A DNA stretch of 64,000 nt from Selenomonadaceae bacterium (lineage in GTDB: Bacteria; Bacillota; Negativicutes; Selenomonadales; Selenomonadaceae): NCBI GenBank assembly GCA_017515635.1, contig JAFWFO010000005.1, positions 24,065 to 88,064 of the forward strand, read 5' to 3'. Both the position numbers and the translations under genes were made by a program. Position 1 is the stretch's first letter, and the number at the start of each line of letters is the position of its first letter. Below the pieces are notes generated by a model. The model ran no database searches. It was not told the DNA's origin and saw only the letters and a program-made list of their open reading frames with translations. Shown here in pieces: positions 55,258 to 62,655 of the stretch.

Positions 55258-56435
55258 AGATTTTTATCAAAAATCGCAAGCGTTTCCTCCTGTAATTTGA
55301 CGGTGTTGTGCGTGTACAGATTCTGCGTTATCTGCGTGTTTGAGTGACCGAGCCGACCTGCCACGCCTTTAGGAGCCGCGCCGTTTTCAATCAGCTGTGT
55401 TGCGTGTGTGTGGCGGAATGAATGAGCGTTTAACCCTTCACTCCTCAATATCCGCGTGAAAAAAGTTTTCACGATTATTCTGCCGTCATCACGAACGCAG
55501 ACCAACGAAACTTTTTTACCGTCGGGAGCGGGCAACGACTTCGATTGTCGCTCAATGTGCCCGTCGGCTTCACGGTAGACGTAGACGTAACTGTCGCCGA
55601 AGTGCTTTTCGTTTTCGGCTTGTTGCACTTGCCAACGGCGAAGTTCGCCCAACAAAAAATCGTCGACGAGTACATAACGGTTGCTTGATTCGGTTTTGAG
55701 CGACGTTAAAAAATGCCCGCGCTTGTTTATGTAAACTACTTGTTGTCGCAAGGTAATTCTCTTCGCCGTGAAGTCAATATCACTCCACGACAAACCTAAA
55801 ACTTCGCCGAGGCGCATACCCGTATGATAAAGCAACAGCAACGGGATATAAAACGGTGACCCGAACGGATATTTTTCAAGTAATGCGCTGAATTGTTCGG
55901 GCGTGATTATCTTGCGTTCAATGACGTTGCGCGGCGCATTTTTCGGGACTTTGATATACGCGACGGGGTTCGACGAAATCAGTTGCGCAGGGTAGACGGC
56001 ATAATCCAATGCGTTATGTATCAGTGCATGAATTGCCGACAGCGTGTTTTTGGCAAGCCCGGTTTGAAGGAGTTTACGCATCCACTCGTCAATTATTGCC
56101 GGTGTTAAGTCTTGAACTTTCACTTCGCCCAAATGCGGCAAAATTTGATTCTTAAAATGCGATTGATGTTTCTGCATTGTTGTTAATTTGACGTTCGCCG
56201 TGACGACGTTATCAAGCCACGCGGTCATGAAATCTTTGAGCGTGACGCGTTCGCTTGTGATGCCAATGTTGCCGTGAAGAAAATCATTGTACGCCGCCAC
56301 ACCCGCCTTATATGCCGCGTCTTTCGTTGGGAAACCGCCTTTTTCGACGACCTTGCGCCTGCCGTCGACAGCCTTGCCCGCCTCGAAAATGTAGCTGAAA
56401 GTCTTGCCGCGCTTGCGTGTTCGGACTTGCGCCAT
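55245..56435 (-). CDS. Tyrosine site-specific integrase
   Basis: 396 aa phage integrase. N-terminal arm-binding part (KTFSYIFEAGKAVDGRRK), SAM-like core-binding domain, then the catalytic domain: Arg in HTGMRLGEVLGLSW, HSFRHTHATQLIENG, LGHSNTQITQNLYTHNT with nucleophile Tyr. Marks the left end of the prophage. Confidence 0.95.
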   Translation of the reverse strand: MAQVRTRKRGKTFSYIFEAGKAVDGRRKVVEKGGFPTKDAAYKAGVAAYNDFLHGNIGITSERVTLKDFMTAWLDNVVTANVKLTTMQKHQSHFKNQILPHLGEVKVQDLTPAIIDEWMRKLLQTGLAKNTLSAIHALIHNALDYAVYPAQLISSNPVAYIKVPKNAPRNVIERKIITPEQFSALLEKYPFGSPFYIPLLLLYHTGMRLGEVLGLSWSDIDFTAKRITLRQQVVYINKRGHFLTSLKTESSNRYVLVDDFLLGELRRWQVQQAENEKHFGDSYVYVYREADGHIERQSKSLPAPDGKKVSLVCVRDDGRIIVKTFFTRILRSEGLNAHSFRHTHATQLIENGAAPKGVAGRLGHSNTQITQNLYTHNTVKLQEETLAIFDKNLQTK

Positions 56436-56449
56436 CGGAAATCACCTCG

Positions 56450-56692
56450 TCATTCTCTGCTCACGTGAAATTTGTACGTTACGTGCGGGATTTGCTCGAC
56501 AACCATCGGGTATTTTCCGACGACTTCACACATCGGCGGTTCGCTCAAATAACTTTCGATATGTCGGCAAACGCGCCCGCCGGTGCAACTTGAGCAGGTA
56601 CAACGCGCCGTCAATTTGTCGCCGTCAAAGACAAATTCGACATCGTGTATAACGCCTTTGTCGGGGCAGACGTAGCCGCGTCCGAATTGCAT
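56450..56692 (-). CDS. Small zinc-binding-like phage protein
   Basis: 80 aa with CTCSSCTGGRVCRHIESYL, a Cys/His cluster of a zinc ribbon or finger type. ATG 56692 has AGGAGTGATT upstream. No recognised family. Confidence 0.6.
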   Translation of the reverse strand: MQFGRGYVCPDKGVIHDVEFVFDGDKLTARCTCSSCTGGRVCRHIESYLSEPPMCEVVGKYPMVVEQIPHVTYKFHVSRE

Positions 56693-56706
56693 TTCAATCA
56701 CTCCTA

Positions 56707-56740
56707 AAAAATTACCCTCCGCCTAGGAGGGCTTTTTTTA
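56707..56740. terminator. Terminator after the prophage lipoprotein gene
   Basis: CCCTCC/GGAGGG hairpin with T-run on both strands; ends the leftward lipoprotein transcript before the zinc-binding-like gene. Confidence 0.75.
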
Positions 56741-57331
56741 TTTTTCAACGTCAACGGAGTTAAGCAACTCGTATATCTTGAAAACCTTATCCATGTTCGC
56801 AATTTCTTTCGGCGTCAATTCACGTTCAGCGAACGACCTGCCTTCAAAGCGAAATTTCGCGCCGCCTTCGCTTACTGCCGTTTGAAGTTTCCGATAAAGC
56901 TCGTTTGACATTAGCCCGTCATATTCTTCGCCAACGTAACCGCGATTGACGCTTTTAACCGTTTTCGGATATTGGAACGTTTCAACGCCGCTCGAAGTCT
57001 TGATATAGAGCTTGTCAAAGTACAGCGTTTCGCGTCCGACATAAAGAATATCTTGACGCAACGCCGCATTGAAATTCTTATCGGCAACGACGTAAGGGAT
57101 TATCCAAATTGGCGGGCGTGAATCGGAATCAATAGGGCAACGATAAAAAGTAACTTCCTTCATGTCGTCGCCGCGAACGTCAAGCCCCGTCGATAATTCT
57201 GCCAACTTTGTTTGAGCGTCGGCTACCGTAATTGTGGGCTTTGGAGGCGGTTGTTTGGCAGATTTTTCGCCGCCGCAACCGCAGATAAAAATCGTCGCGA
57301 CGAGGCAAGCGACCGCAAAAAGTTTCTTCAT
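56738..57331 (-). CDS. Prophage-encoded lipoprotein
   Basis: 197 aa. Lipobox in ATIFICGC; the mature part starts GGEKSAKQPPPKPTI and is hydrophilic. Located between the integrase and the CI-type repressor, an accepted place for lysogeny-expressed cargo such as superinfection-exclusion lipoproteins. No family recognised. GGGGGTGA precedes the ATG. Confidence 0.65.
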   Translation of the reverse strand: MKKLFAVACLVATIFICGCGGEKSAKQPPPKPTITVADAQTKLAELSTGLDVRGDDMKEVTFYRCPIDSDSRPPIWIIPYVVADKNFNAALRQDILYVGRETLYFDKLYIKTSSGVETFQYPKTVKSVNRGYVGEEYDGLMSNELYRKLQTAVSEGGAKFRFEGRSFAERELTPKEIANMDKVFKIYELLNSVDVEK

Positions 57332-57346
57332 GGCGTCACCCCCGAA

Positions 57347-57673
57347 TTACAAAATTGCCGCATGTGACACGCGCAGGGAATTCAACACACCAACCAATAA
57401 TTTTCGCCCAGCTGAATTGAGCGCGGCAAAACCGTTGAGCAAAGTTGCTTGTTCGTCCGAAAGAGGAGTGGCTTTTACCGCGTCACGACCGAGCAAGTAA
57501 TCTGTCGACACATTGAAATAATCTGCAATTTCTCCCAATGCGGTGTTTGAAGGTTCTGTTCGACCGCTCTCCCAACTCGCTACGGTTTGTTGTGATACAT
57601 TCAGTGCTTGCGCGAAATCTTTCTGAGATATTTTCATTGAAGCCCTTAATCCTTTAAGCCTGTCGATAACCAT
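57347..57673 (-). CDS. CI-type repressor (XRE family)
   Basis: 108 aa. Helix-turn-helix of the XRE type (SQKDFAQALNVSQQTVASWESGRTEP) with a short C-terminal dimer part. Divergent from the Cro-like gene across a promoter/operator region. No LexA-type peptidase, so not self-cleaving. Confidence 0.9.
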   Translation of the reverse strand: MVIDRLKGLRASMKISQKDFAQALNVSQQTVASWESGRTEPSNTALGEIADYFNVSTDYLLGRDAVKATPLSDEQATLLNGFAALNSAGRKLLVGVLNSLRVSHAAIL

Positions 57674-57696
57674 CGTGCTCCCCTCCTTTGACAGGA

Positions 57697-57725
57697 ATTA
57701 TACTGCAACCTGTTGTTTCTTTGAA
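57697..57725 (-). promoter_or_regulatory. Repressor promoter
   Basis: TATAAT (57697-57702 on the complement) with TTCAAA 17 bases upstream, pointing into the repressor gene. Confidence 0.6.
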
Positions 57726-57805
57726 GTGCTACAACAAAATTTTTAAACTAAGTGTTGACAACTACGTTTTGAAGTTTTAATATTAACAACAAAATTAAGT
57801 AGCAC
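57726..57805. promoter_or_regulatory. Early (Cro-side) promoter and operators
   Basis: Plus-strand TTGACA (57755-57760), 17 bases, TATAAT-like TAATAT (57778-57783). Flanked by GTGCTAC (57726-57732) and its inverted copy GTAGCAC (57799-57805), and an 11-base direct repeat ACAACAAAATT at about 57731 and 57787; likely operator sites. Confidence 0.75.
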
Positions 57806-57820
57806 AAAGGGGGTGCCTAG

Positions 57821-58027
57821 ATGAAAAAAAATCTCTTAAAAGATTTGCGCGGCGCAAAATCGCAGTTGGAAATCGCTAAAGAATACGGTGTTTCACAACA
57901 GGGCTGGCAGTCATGGGAAATAGGGCGCACACTTCCCGATAACGCGACAATGTTGAAGATGGAAAAGAATTTTAACGTTCCCATGGAGGTTATTTTTTTT
58001 GATTCTTTTAACCACAAAACGACGTAA
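57821..58027 (+). CDS. Cro-like XRE regulator
   Basis: 68 aa. QLEIAKEYGVSQQGWQSWEIG is an XRE helix-turn-helix; no C-terminal domain. AAGGGGG lies before the ATG. First gene right of the switch. Confidence 0.88.
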   Translation: MKKNLLKDLRGAKSQLEIAKEYGVSQQGWQSWEIGRTLPDNATMLKMEKNFNVPMEVIFFDSFNHKTT

Positions 58028-58064
58028 GTTTTACCGCCGAGCGGCGGTGTGAGGACGAATTATT

Positions 58065-58253
58065 TTGAAGGTTACGTGGACAAGACCAACAAGACCGTCG
58101 CGACCAATGAAGCCGCCGAGTACTCCTTCTGTCACCCGCGAAAATTTTTCGGAACAGAAAACACGGATTGAAATTCGGAGGCGGATTCGGCGCAACGCAA
58201 GCACTTCAGCTACTGCGTTCATCGTGGCGATAATTCTGTTAATCATTTCGTAA
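58065..58253 (+). CDS. Small single-pass membrane protein
   Basis: 62 aa. Basic hydrophilic N-terminus and one C-terminal hydrophobic helix (TAFIVAIILLIIS). TTG start with GAGG ten bases upstream. No family recognised; the last residue comes right before the next gene. Confidence 0.45.
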   Translation: MKVTWTRPTRPSRPMKPPSTPSVTRENFSEQKTRIEIRRRIRRNASTSATAFIVAIILLIIS

Positions 58254-58278
58254 GCAATGGCAGGAGGCGACAACGTAA

Positions 58279-58482
58279 ATGACGCGTTGGGAAGTCAAAG
58301 CAGACGAAGAAAAAGTAAAAGCCCTGCACGTACGCATTTTGGAGGAATGCAAGCGGCAAGGCTTTACTCGCCACGAATTCAGCAGGTTGCGTTATCTGCT
58401 TGAGAAAAGTGATTCGCGGCGCGGCGGTATGCTTTTAAACGAGCCTATTATTCCGCCCGAAGGTGTTCAAGAGCTTCTTTAA
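58279..58482 (+). CDS. Small prophage protein
   Basis: 67 aa, helical, starts WEVKADEEKVKALHVRIL. GGAGGCG upstream. Converges with and overlaps the leftward gene at 58448. Confidence 0.6.
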   Translation: MTRWEVKADEEKVKALHVRILEECKRQGFTRHEFSRLRYLLEKSDSRRGGMLLNEPIIPPEGVQELL

Positions 58483-58666
58483 GTTGCTCCTCGTTGGCGT
58501 CACCGAGCTTGCTTATTCCACGGCAACAATCGGTAAATTCGTCAAGCAAAGCGGAGTAAAGTTCAACAACGTTATCGTCAGCGGGATTGTACACGTGCTT
58601 AGCTTCGACGATTATGCGGGCGCAACTCAAGGCAAGGTCGTATTTGAGCTTTTGAATATCCGTCAA
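58448..58666 (-). CDS. Small leftward prophage protein
   Basis: 72 aa acidic helical protein (LKYDLALSCARIIVEAKH). TTG start with GGGGGTGA upstream. It is antisense to the end of the preceding gene for 35 bases. No family recognised. Confidence 0.5.
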   Translation of the reverse strand: MTDIQKLKYDLALSCARIIVEAKHVYNPADDNVVELYSALLDEFTDCCRGISKLGDANEEQLKEALEHLRAE

Positions 58667-58743
58667 TCAGATTCACCCCCTTTCATGACAAACTTGTTGC
58701 ATCACCACCTTTCACGGGAATTTTAACAGAAAGGAGTACGAAC

Positions 58744-59427
58744 ATGAAAGAATTGGTTTTTCTGAAACACAAACAGGCGTTGACGACTTCGCTAATCGTT
58801 GCGGACTACTTTGGGAAACGTCACGACCATGTTATCCGAGACATCGAGGAACAATATGGAGACCTCCCCGAATTTGGGGAGATGTTTCGCAAGGCAACTT
58901 ATTCCGACAGCTACGGGCGCCCGCAAAAAATGTACCTTATGAACCGCGACGGATTCTTTATGTTGGTGACGGGCTTCACGGGCGACAAAGCAAAGCAATT
59001 CAAGTTGGCGTTTATCAAAGCGTTCAACCAAATGGAACAAATCTTGTCGCAACGTCAAAATGCCGAGTGGCAAGAAATTCGCTCCGAAACAAAGCGCGGC
59101 TATAAAGATTTGTCGGCGGCGGTACATGAACTTTACGAGTGGGCGGTGTCGCACGGTTGCAAGGCGAGCGAAAAAGTTTTCTACATGAATTTTGCTAAAC
59201 TCTTGAACAAGACTTTGGGCATTGACGCCGGCGGACGTGACGACCTTGCGGCGTGGCAACTTTACGAAGTCGAGAAACTTCAATTCATTGCGCGGACGAT
59301 TATTGCGGGGCTTATCGCGGGCGGTGCCGATTATCACCTGCCGTATAAAAACTGCAAAAGTGCGTTCGAGAGTTACGCCCGACTGTCCTATATAAACGAA
59401 AGATTGTCGCTGAACAGTGGCACGTAA
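58744..59427 (+). CDS. Rha-family phage regulator
   Basis: 227 aa. TSLIVADYFGKRHDHVIRDIEEQYGDLPEF and YLMNRDGFFMLVTGFTGDKAKQFKLAFIKAF are the Rha domain; a longer C-terminal helical part follows. Rha-type proteins modulate lysogenic growth. AAAGGAG precedes the ATG. Confidence 0.92.
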   Translation: MKELVFLKHKQALTTSLIVADYFGKRHDHVIRDIEEQYGDLPEFGEMFRKATYSDSYGRPQKMYLMNRDGFFMLVTGFTGDKAKQFKLAFIKAFNQMEQILSQRQNAEWQEIRSETKRGYKDLSAAVHELYEWAVSHGCKASEKVFYMNFAKLLNKTLGIDAGGRDDLAAWQLYEVEKLQFIARTIIAGLIAGGADYHLPYKNCKSAFESYARLSYINERLSLNSGT

Positions 59428-59440
59428 GGGAGCAATTAAG

Positions 59441-59638
59441 ATGAAGTCATCAATTCTTTTTGAACTCGCGATGGTGGTACTCGGAACGGCGTTGTTTCTT
59501 TACTCCGTCATTGAGCACGAGCCGCCCGCATTCTTCGCCTATGTGTTCGGGATTTTGACGGGTGCTTGCTGGACGGGAATTCTCGGCTTGTATTGGCTCC
59601 GTCATGCCGACGAAGACGAAGGTGACAAGCATGATTGA
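59441..59638 (+). CDS. Small membrane protein
   Basis: 65 aa with two hydrophobic helices and an acidic C-terminus. ATG 59441 with AAGGGAG upstream; the GTG at 59417 is upstream of that site. Overlaps the next gene. Confidence 0.55.
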   Translation: MKSSILFELAMVVLGTALFLYSVIEHEPPAFFAYVFGILTGACWTGILGLYWLRHADEDEGDKHD

Positions 59639-59780
59639 AAACATTGTACTCGGCATTGCGTTCGTTGTGGCATTGTTCCCGCTTATGATTGTGATAATCG
59701 TCATTACAGGCTTTGTCGGCGGATTCATCTGCGAATTCGTGAAGTTCTTGCAAGTCGTTTGGACATACAAGCGGCAATAG
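59631..59780 (+). CDS. Small membrane protein, holin-like size
   Basis: 49 aa, two hydrophobic helices (VLGIAFVVALFPLMIVIIVI and GFVGGFICEFVKFLQVVW). GGTGA before the ATG; overlaps the previous gene's end. Holin is a possibility but position in the early region argues against it. Confidence 0.5.
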   Translation: MIENIVLGIAFVVALFPLMIVIIVITGFVGGFICEFVKFLQVVWTYKRQ

Positions 59781-59793
59781 GGAGGGAAAAGAA

Positions 59794-59994
59794 ATGTTCG
59801 TTCAGCCGCCACTCAAAATTAACTGCGACGGGCTTAGCCAAAAGCTTATCTTCGAGCTTGCCGACCGATTGAGCTTGCATTTCGTCGACGTTGAAATTTT
59901 CGCCGATGACATTTTCGTCAGCAAGCCGTTGAACTTTTCTCATTACGAAAAGGGTTGGCGGATTCTTGACGAGTTCGGCGTCAAAGTTACTTAG
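59794..59994 (+). CDS. Hypothetical prophage protein
   Basis: 66 aa, starts MFVQPPLKINCDGLSQK. GGGAGGG before the ATG. No family recognised. Confidence 0.55.
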   Translation: MFVQPPLKINCDGLSQKLIFELADRLSLHFVDVEIFADDIFVSKPLNFSHYEKGWRILDEFGVKVT

Positions 59995-60005
59995 GAGGAT
60001 TCACT

Positions 60006-60176
60006 GTGGAAAACGACAACGCATCGTCAATGCAATCAACACTCGGACTTGCCGTCTTGCTCGACCTGCTCGTAGAAAAAGGCATTATAACTGAAGCCGA
60101 ATTCAAAGAAAAATACGAAGAAGCGAAAAAACTCATCATTGGTTCTCTTATGGAAGAAATGAAGAAAAAGCTTTAA
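60006..60176 (+). CDS. Hypothetical prophage protein, 56 aa
   Basis: GTG start with TTAGGAGG upstream. LGLAVLLDLLVEKGIITEAE and a coiled C-terminus. Common small phage gene size; function unknown. Confidence 0.55.
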   Translation: MENDNASSMQSTLGLAVLLDLLVEKGIITEAEFKEKYEEAKKLIIGSLMEEMKKKL

Positions 60177-60179
60177 TCA

Positions 60180-60390
60180 CTTAAGCGAGAGAATTCTTTT
60201 CGATAAATGTCAGCCGCAAGGTTGACCCCTGCCGACCGCTCTTCGGCGGGTGTGAGCCTTGCCATAAGGTTCAGCATTGGCGTTACTCAATCCTTACCCT
60301 TTCTGAAATACGCGAGGTTAAACCTTGCAACGCCGATGTTTCATCAACCATTTAAAACCTACCTTTTACCGCCCGCAAGGGCGGCAACAC
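60180..60390 (+). ncRNA. Structured RNA candidate upstream of the tRNA-like element
   Basis: No ORF with a ribosome site. Stems visible: 8 bp CCTGCCGA/TCGGCGGG (60228-60250), long-range 10 bp CATTGGCGTT/AACGCCGATG (60275-60284 with 60329-60338) and a perfect 6 bp CCGCCC/GGGCGG with a GCAA tetraloop (60369-60384). Density of stems exceeds neighbouring sequence. Family unknown. Confidence 0.45.
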
Positions 60391-60492
60391 GCGGCACGTA
60401 GTTTAACAGGTAAAACACGCGAGCGAGGGACACCAAGACGGGAGTTTCACCTGCGCCACGACCGTATGTCGGTTCAAATCCGACCTGCCGCA
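60391..60492 (+). tRNA. tRNA-like element with insert in the anticodon region
   Basis: Reads GCGGCA ... TGCCGC acceptor arms, a normal D-arm (GTTT-AACAGGTA-AAAC) and a perfect T-arm GTCGG-TTCAAAT-CCGAC. One extra base sits after the acceptor 5' strand, and about 28 bases more than a usual anticodon arm plus variable loop lie between the D- and T-arms, so no anticodon can be assigned. Not a standard tRNA: a tRNA with an insertion, a decayed tRNA or a phage mimic. Confidence 0.45.
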
Positions 60493-60565
60493 AAAAAAAT
60501 AAGCCCCTGTGGGCGAAGAAAAATTTTCTAGGTGCTTATTGTAGCACAAACGGAGGTAATTTCAA

Positions 60566-61252
60566 ATGGCGACTGCAAAGAAAGAAGCCACAACCGTCAA
60601 TCTGCCGGTGTTGAAGCTCAACCGTTTCACGCTGAAAATCGTCGGTGACAGTCCGCTCATCAGTCACGCGTGGAGCCAAAAGGCTAAGCTTATGATTCTG
60701 AACAAACAGCAAAAGAAGGCGACCAACGGCAAGGAAGTTCGCCGCCCGATGGTTGACTTCGCGGAATCGCTTTACTGGTTGACGCCGAAGCCCGACCTTG
60801 ACGGCTTGACCGACGAACAAGCGGCGGACGTTTTGGCGAAGATTATCCCGCAAAGCAAATTCGGGTTCCCGACAATCGGATTCAAATCTGCGGCACTTGA
60901 CGGCGGTTTTCAACAGGGCGCACTTGCCGCCAAAGCCGGGACAGCCGCACTTGCCAAAACGACGGCTCGCGGAGCGTTTCAAACAATCGGCGAATTCGCG
61001 GTTATCGAAGGCACACCTATCCCGCGTGAAGACATGGTTCGTATCGGCATGGGGACTGCCGACCTGTGCTATCGCGCCGAATTCAAGACGTGGCGCACGG
61101 AACTGGAAATCGTCTTCAACGAAACGGCGATAAGCGCGGAGCAAATCGTCAACCTGTTTAATCTCGGCGGCTTTGCCAACGGCGTCGGCGATTGGCGTCC
61201 TGCAAAAGACGGCTCATTTGGTACCTTCCACGTCGAATTGAGTAACGGATGA
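60566..61252 (+). CDS. Conserved phage protein of unknown function
   Basis: 228 aa. LKIVGDSPLISHAWSQKAK, FGFPTIGFKSAALDGG, ARGAFQTIGEFAVI, REDMVRIG and GVGDWRPAKDGSFGTFHV form a pattern I recall from many Firmicute phages, without an assigned function. Upstream are a tRNA-like fold and a spacer with AATAAGC/GCTTATT arms. It opens a module with a nuclease and SSB, so a role in DNA replication or recombination is plausible. GGAGG before the ATG. Confidence 0.8.
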   Translation: MATAKKEATTVNLPVLKLNRFTLKIVGDSPLISHAWSQKAKLMILNKQQKKATNGKEVRRPMVDFAESLYWLTPKPDLDGLTDEQAADVLAKIIPQSKFGFPTIGFKSAALDGGFQQGALAAKAGTAALAKTTARGAFQTIGEFAVIEGTPIPREDMVRIGMGTADLCYRAEFKTWRTELEIVFNETAISAEQIVNLFNLGGFANGVGDWRPAKDGSFGTFHVELSNG

Positions 61253-61256
61253 ATTC

Positions 61257-61570
61257 TGTTCGGCAGGCATGGTTGGGTATGGCGGTGCGAGTTAGATTGG
61301 TGTGCGGTAAGGCGGGGCAAGGTTTAGCCGGCATGGTTCGGTACGTTGTGGTCGGGTAGTGCCCGGTGCACTGTGGCATTGTATGGCAGTGTGCGGCACG
61401 GTATGGCGCGGTCGGGCAAGGTTTAGCTGGCGGTGCAATGTTATGTCGAGTCCTGTCATTTGTGGCGATGCGAGGCACGTTCGGGTGAGGTAAGGTTTAG
61501 CTGGCACGGCTAGGTCGGGTTCGGCAAGGCAAGGCACGGTTTGTGCGGCGCGGCGTGGCAAGATTTATCG
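61257..61570 (+). repeat. GGYNN pentamer array
   Basis: About 310 bases made of consecutive GGTNN/GGCNN units in a loose 5-bp step (for example GGCACGGTATGGCGCGGTCG at about 61396), G-rich on the plus strand. A 16-base block AAGGTTTAGC(C/T)GG recurs at 61319-61331, 61418-61430 and 61492-61504. No ribosome site opens any ORF in it; minus-strand frames are low complexity. No gene in this stretch. Confidence 0.8.
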
Positions 61571-61634
61571 TTGAATCCCGCTCTCTGCACGTCGGAGAGT
61601 GGGCTTGAGCGATAACGTTTCGGAGGAATCAGCA

Positions 61635-62030
61635 ATGGACAGCAAGTTTCTTAATCGCAGGCGGGCGCGGCAGTTGATTGACTTCGCCAATATCCGAATT
61701 GGTGAAAAAGGTATGCCGACCGACTGCGACGGCTTGATTGAATATCACGATAAAGCTTACGTTTTGTTTGAACTCAAATACGGCGCGAAGGAATTGCCGC
61801 TCGGTCAATGGCTTGCGCTTGTGCGCATGTGTGACGACTTCGCTCGTGTCGGCAAGCCCGCAGTTTTCATCGTCGCCGAACATGACGTTGACGACCCCGA
61901 CATTGACATTGACGCGGCGGCTTGTCGCGTGCGCAAGTATTACTTCAAAGGCAAGTGGTACACGCCGATTAAGCCCGTCACGCTTAAACAGGAGATTGAC
62001 AGCTTTATAAATTTCGTCGATAGGAGATGA
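61635..62030 (+). CDS. PD-(D/E)XK nuclease-like phage protein
   Basis: 131 aa. CDGLIEYHDKAYVLFELKYG contains the D...ExK arrangement of a PD-(D/E)XK nuclease, such as a resolvase or VRR-type nuclease. ATG at 61635 with TCGGAGG upstream; the longer frame to 61599 overlaps the array end. It lies between the array and ssb. Confidence 0.75.
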   Translation: MDSKFLNRRRARQLIDFANIRIGEKGMPTDCDGLIEYHDKAYVLFELKYGAKELPLGQWLALVRMCDDFARVGKPAVFIVAEHDVDDPDIDIDAAACRVRKYYFKGKWYTPIKPVTLKQEIDSFINFVDRR

Positions 62031-62035
62031 ATTTT

Positions 62036-62383
62036 TTGAACAAAGTCATTTTAATGGGCAACTTGACCCGCGACGTTGAGATTAAAGCCTATGCGAACAC
62101 GACCGTTGCCCGCACGGGTATTGCCGTTCCACGCGCCTTTAAAAAAGGCGAAGTAGATTTTTTCAATCTTGTAGCCTTCAACAAGACTGCCGAATTTTTG
62201 AGCAAGTATTTCTCCAAAGGTTCAAAGTTGCTGGTTGAAGGACGCCTTCAACAATCCAATTACGAGGACAAAGACGGCAACAAAAAATCGTCGACAGAAA
62301 TTGTCGTTGAGCAAATAGAATTCGCGAGCGCAAAAAAAGATTCGGGCAATCGAGAATTCGACCCCGACGAGCCAGCTTTTTGA
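62036..62383 (+). CDS. Single-stranded DNA-binding protein
   Basis: 115 aa OB-fold SSB (NKVILMGNLTRDVEIK, NLVAFNKTAEFLSKYF, GSKLLVEGRLQ) with the acidic C-terminal tip DPDEPAF that recruits partner enzymes. Start at TTG 62036, eight bases after AGGAG; the ATG at 62027 abuts it. Phage-encoded. Confidence 0.94.
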   Translation: MNKVILMGNLTRDVEIKAYANTTVARTGIAVPRAFKKGEVDFFNLVAFNKTAEFLSKYFSKGSKLLVEGRLQQSNYEDKDGNKKSSTEIVVEQIEFASAKKDSGNREFDPDEPAF

Positions 62384-62397
62384 GGAGGTAAACATAA

Positions 62398-62655
62398 ATG
62401 CAACCGACAATGGCTGACGCGATAACAAAAATGCGTCCGTTAATAAAAAAGCAACCGACGGAAATTCAGCTGGAACTTTTGTGGTTGCTTTTGGAAACGT
62501 TGGCGGCGGACACCGCTCAACTGCAAGCTTACGTTGACGCTCTGCACGAAAGTTTCATGCGCTACGCCGGCACCGTTCAAGCTTATTCCGAATCAAATGC
62601 CCTGCGAGCGCAAAAACTCAAACGCGATTTTGAAGCTCTAGCCGAAAAGTTTTGA
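62398..62655 (+). CDS. Hypothetical prophage protein
   Basis: 85 aa, helical, starts MQPTMADAITKMRPLIKK. GAGGAGG upstream. Converges with the next leftward gene. Confidence 0.55.
   Translation: MQPTMADAITKMRPLIKKQPTEIQLELLWLLLETLAADTAQLQAYVDALHESFMRYAGTVQAYSESNALRAQKLKRDFEALAEKF

Noticed and set aside
59631..59780. Firm holin call
   Set aside because: Only size and two helices support it; no lysin gene beside it and it is in the early region.
61158..61561. Minus-strand ORFs rich in Pro, Ala and Thr over the pentamer array
   Set aside because: They arise from the GGYNN repeat itself, lack ribosome sites and mirror the period.
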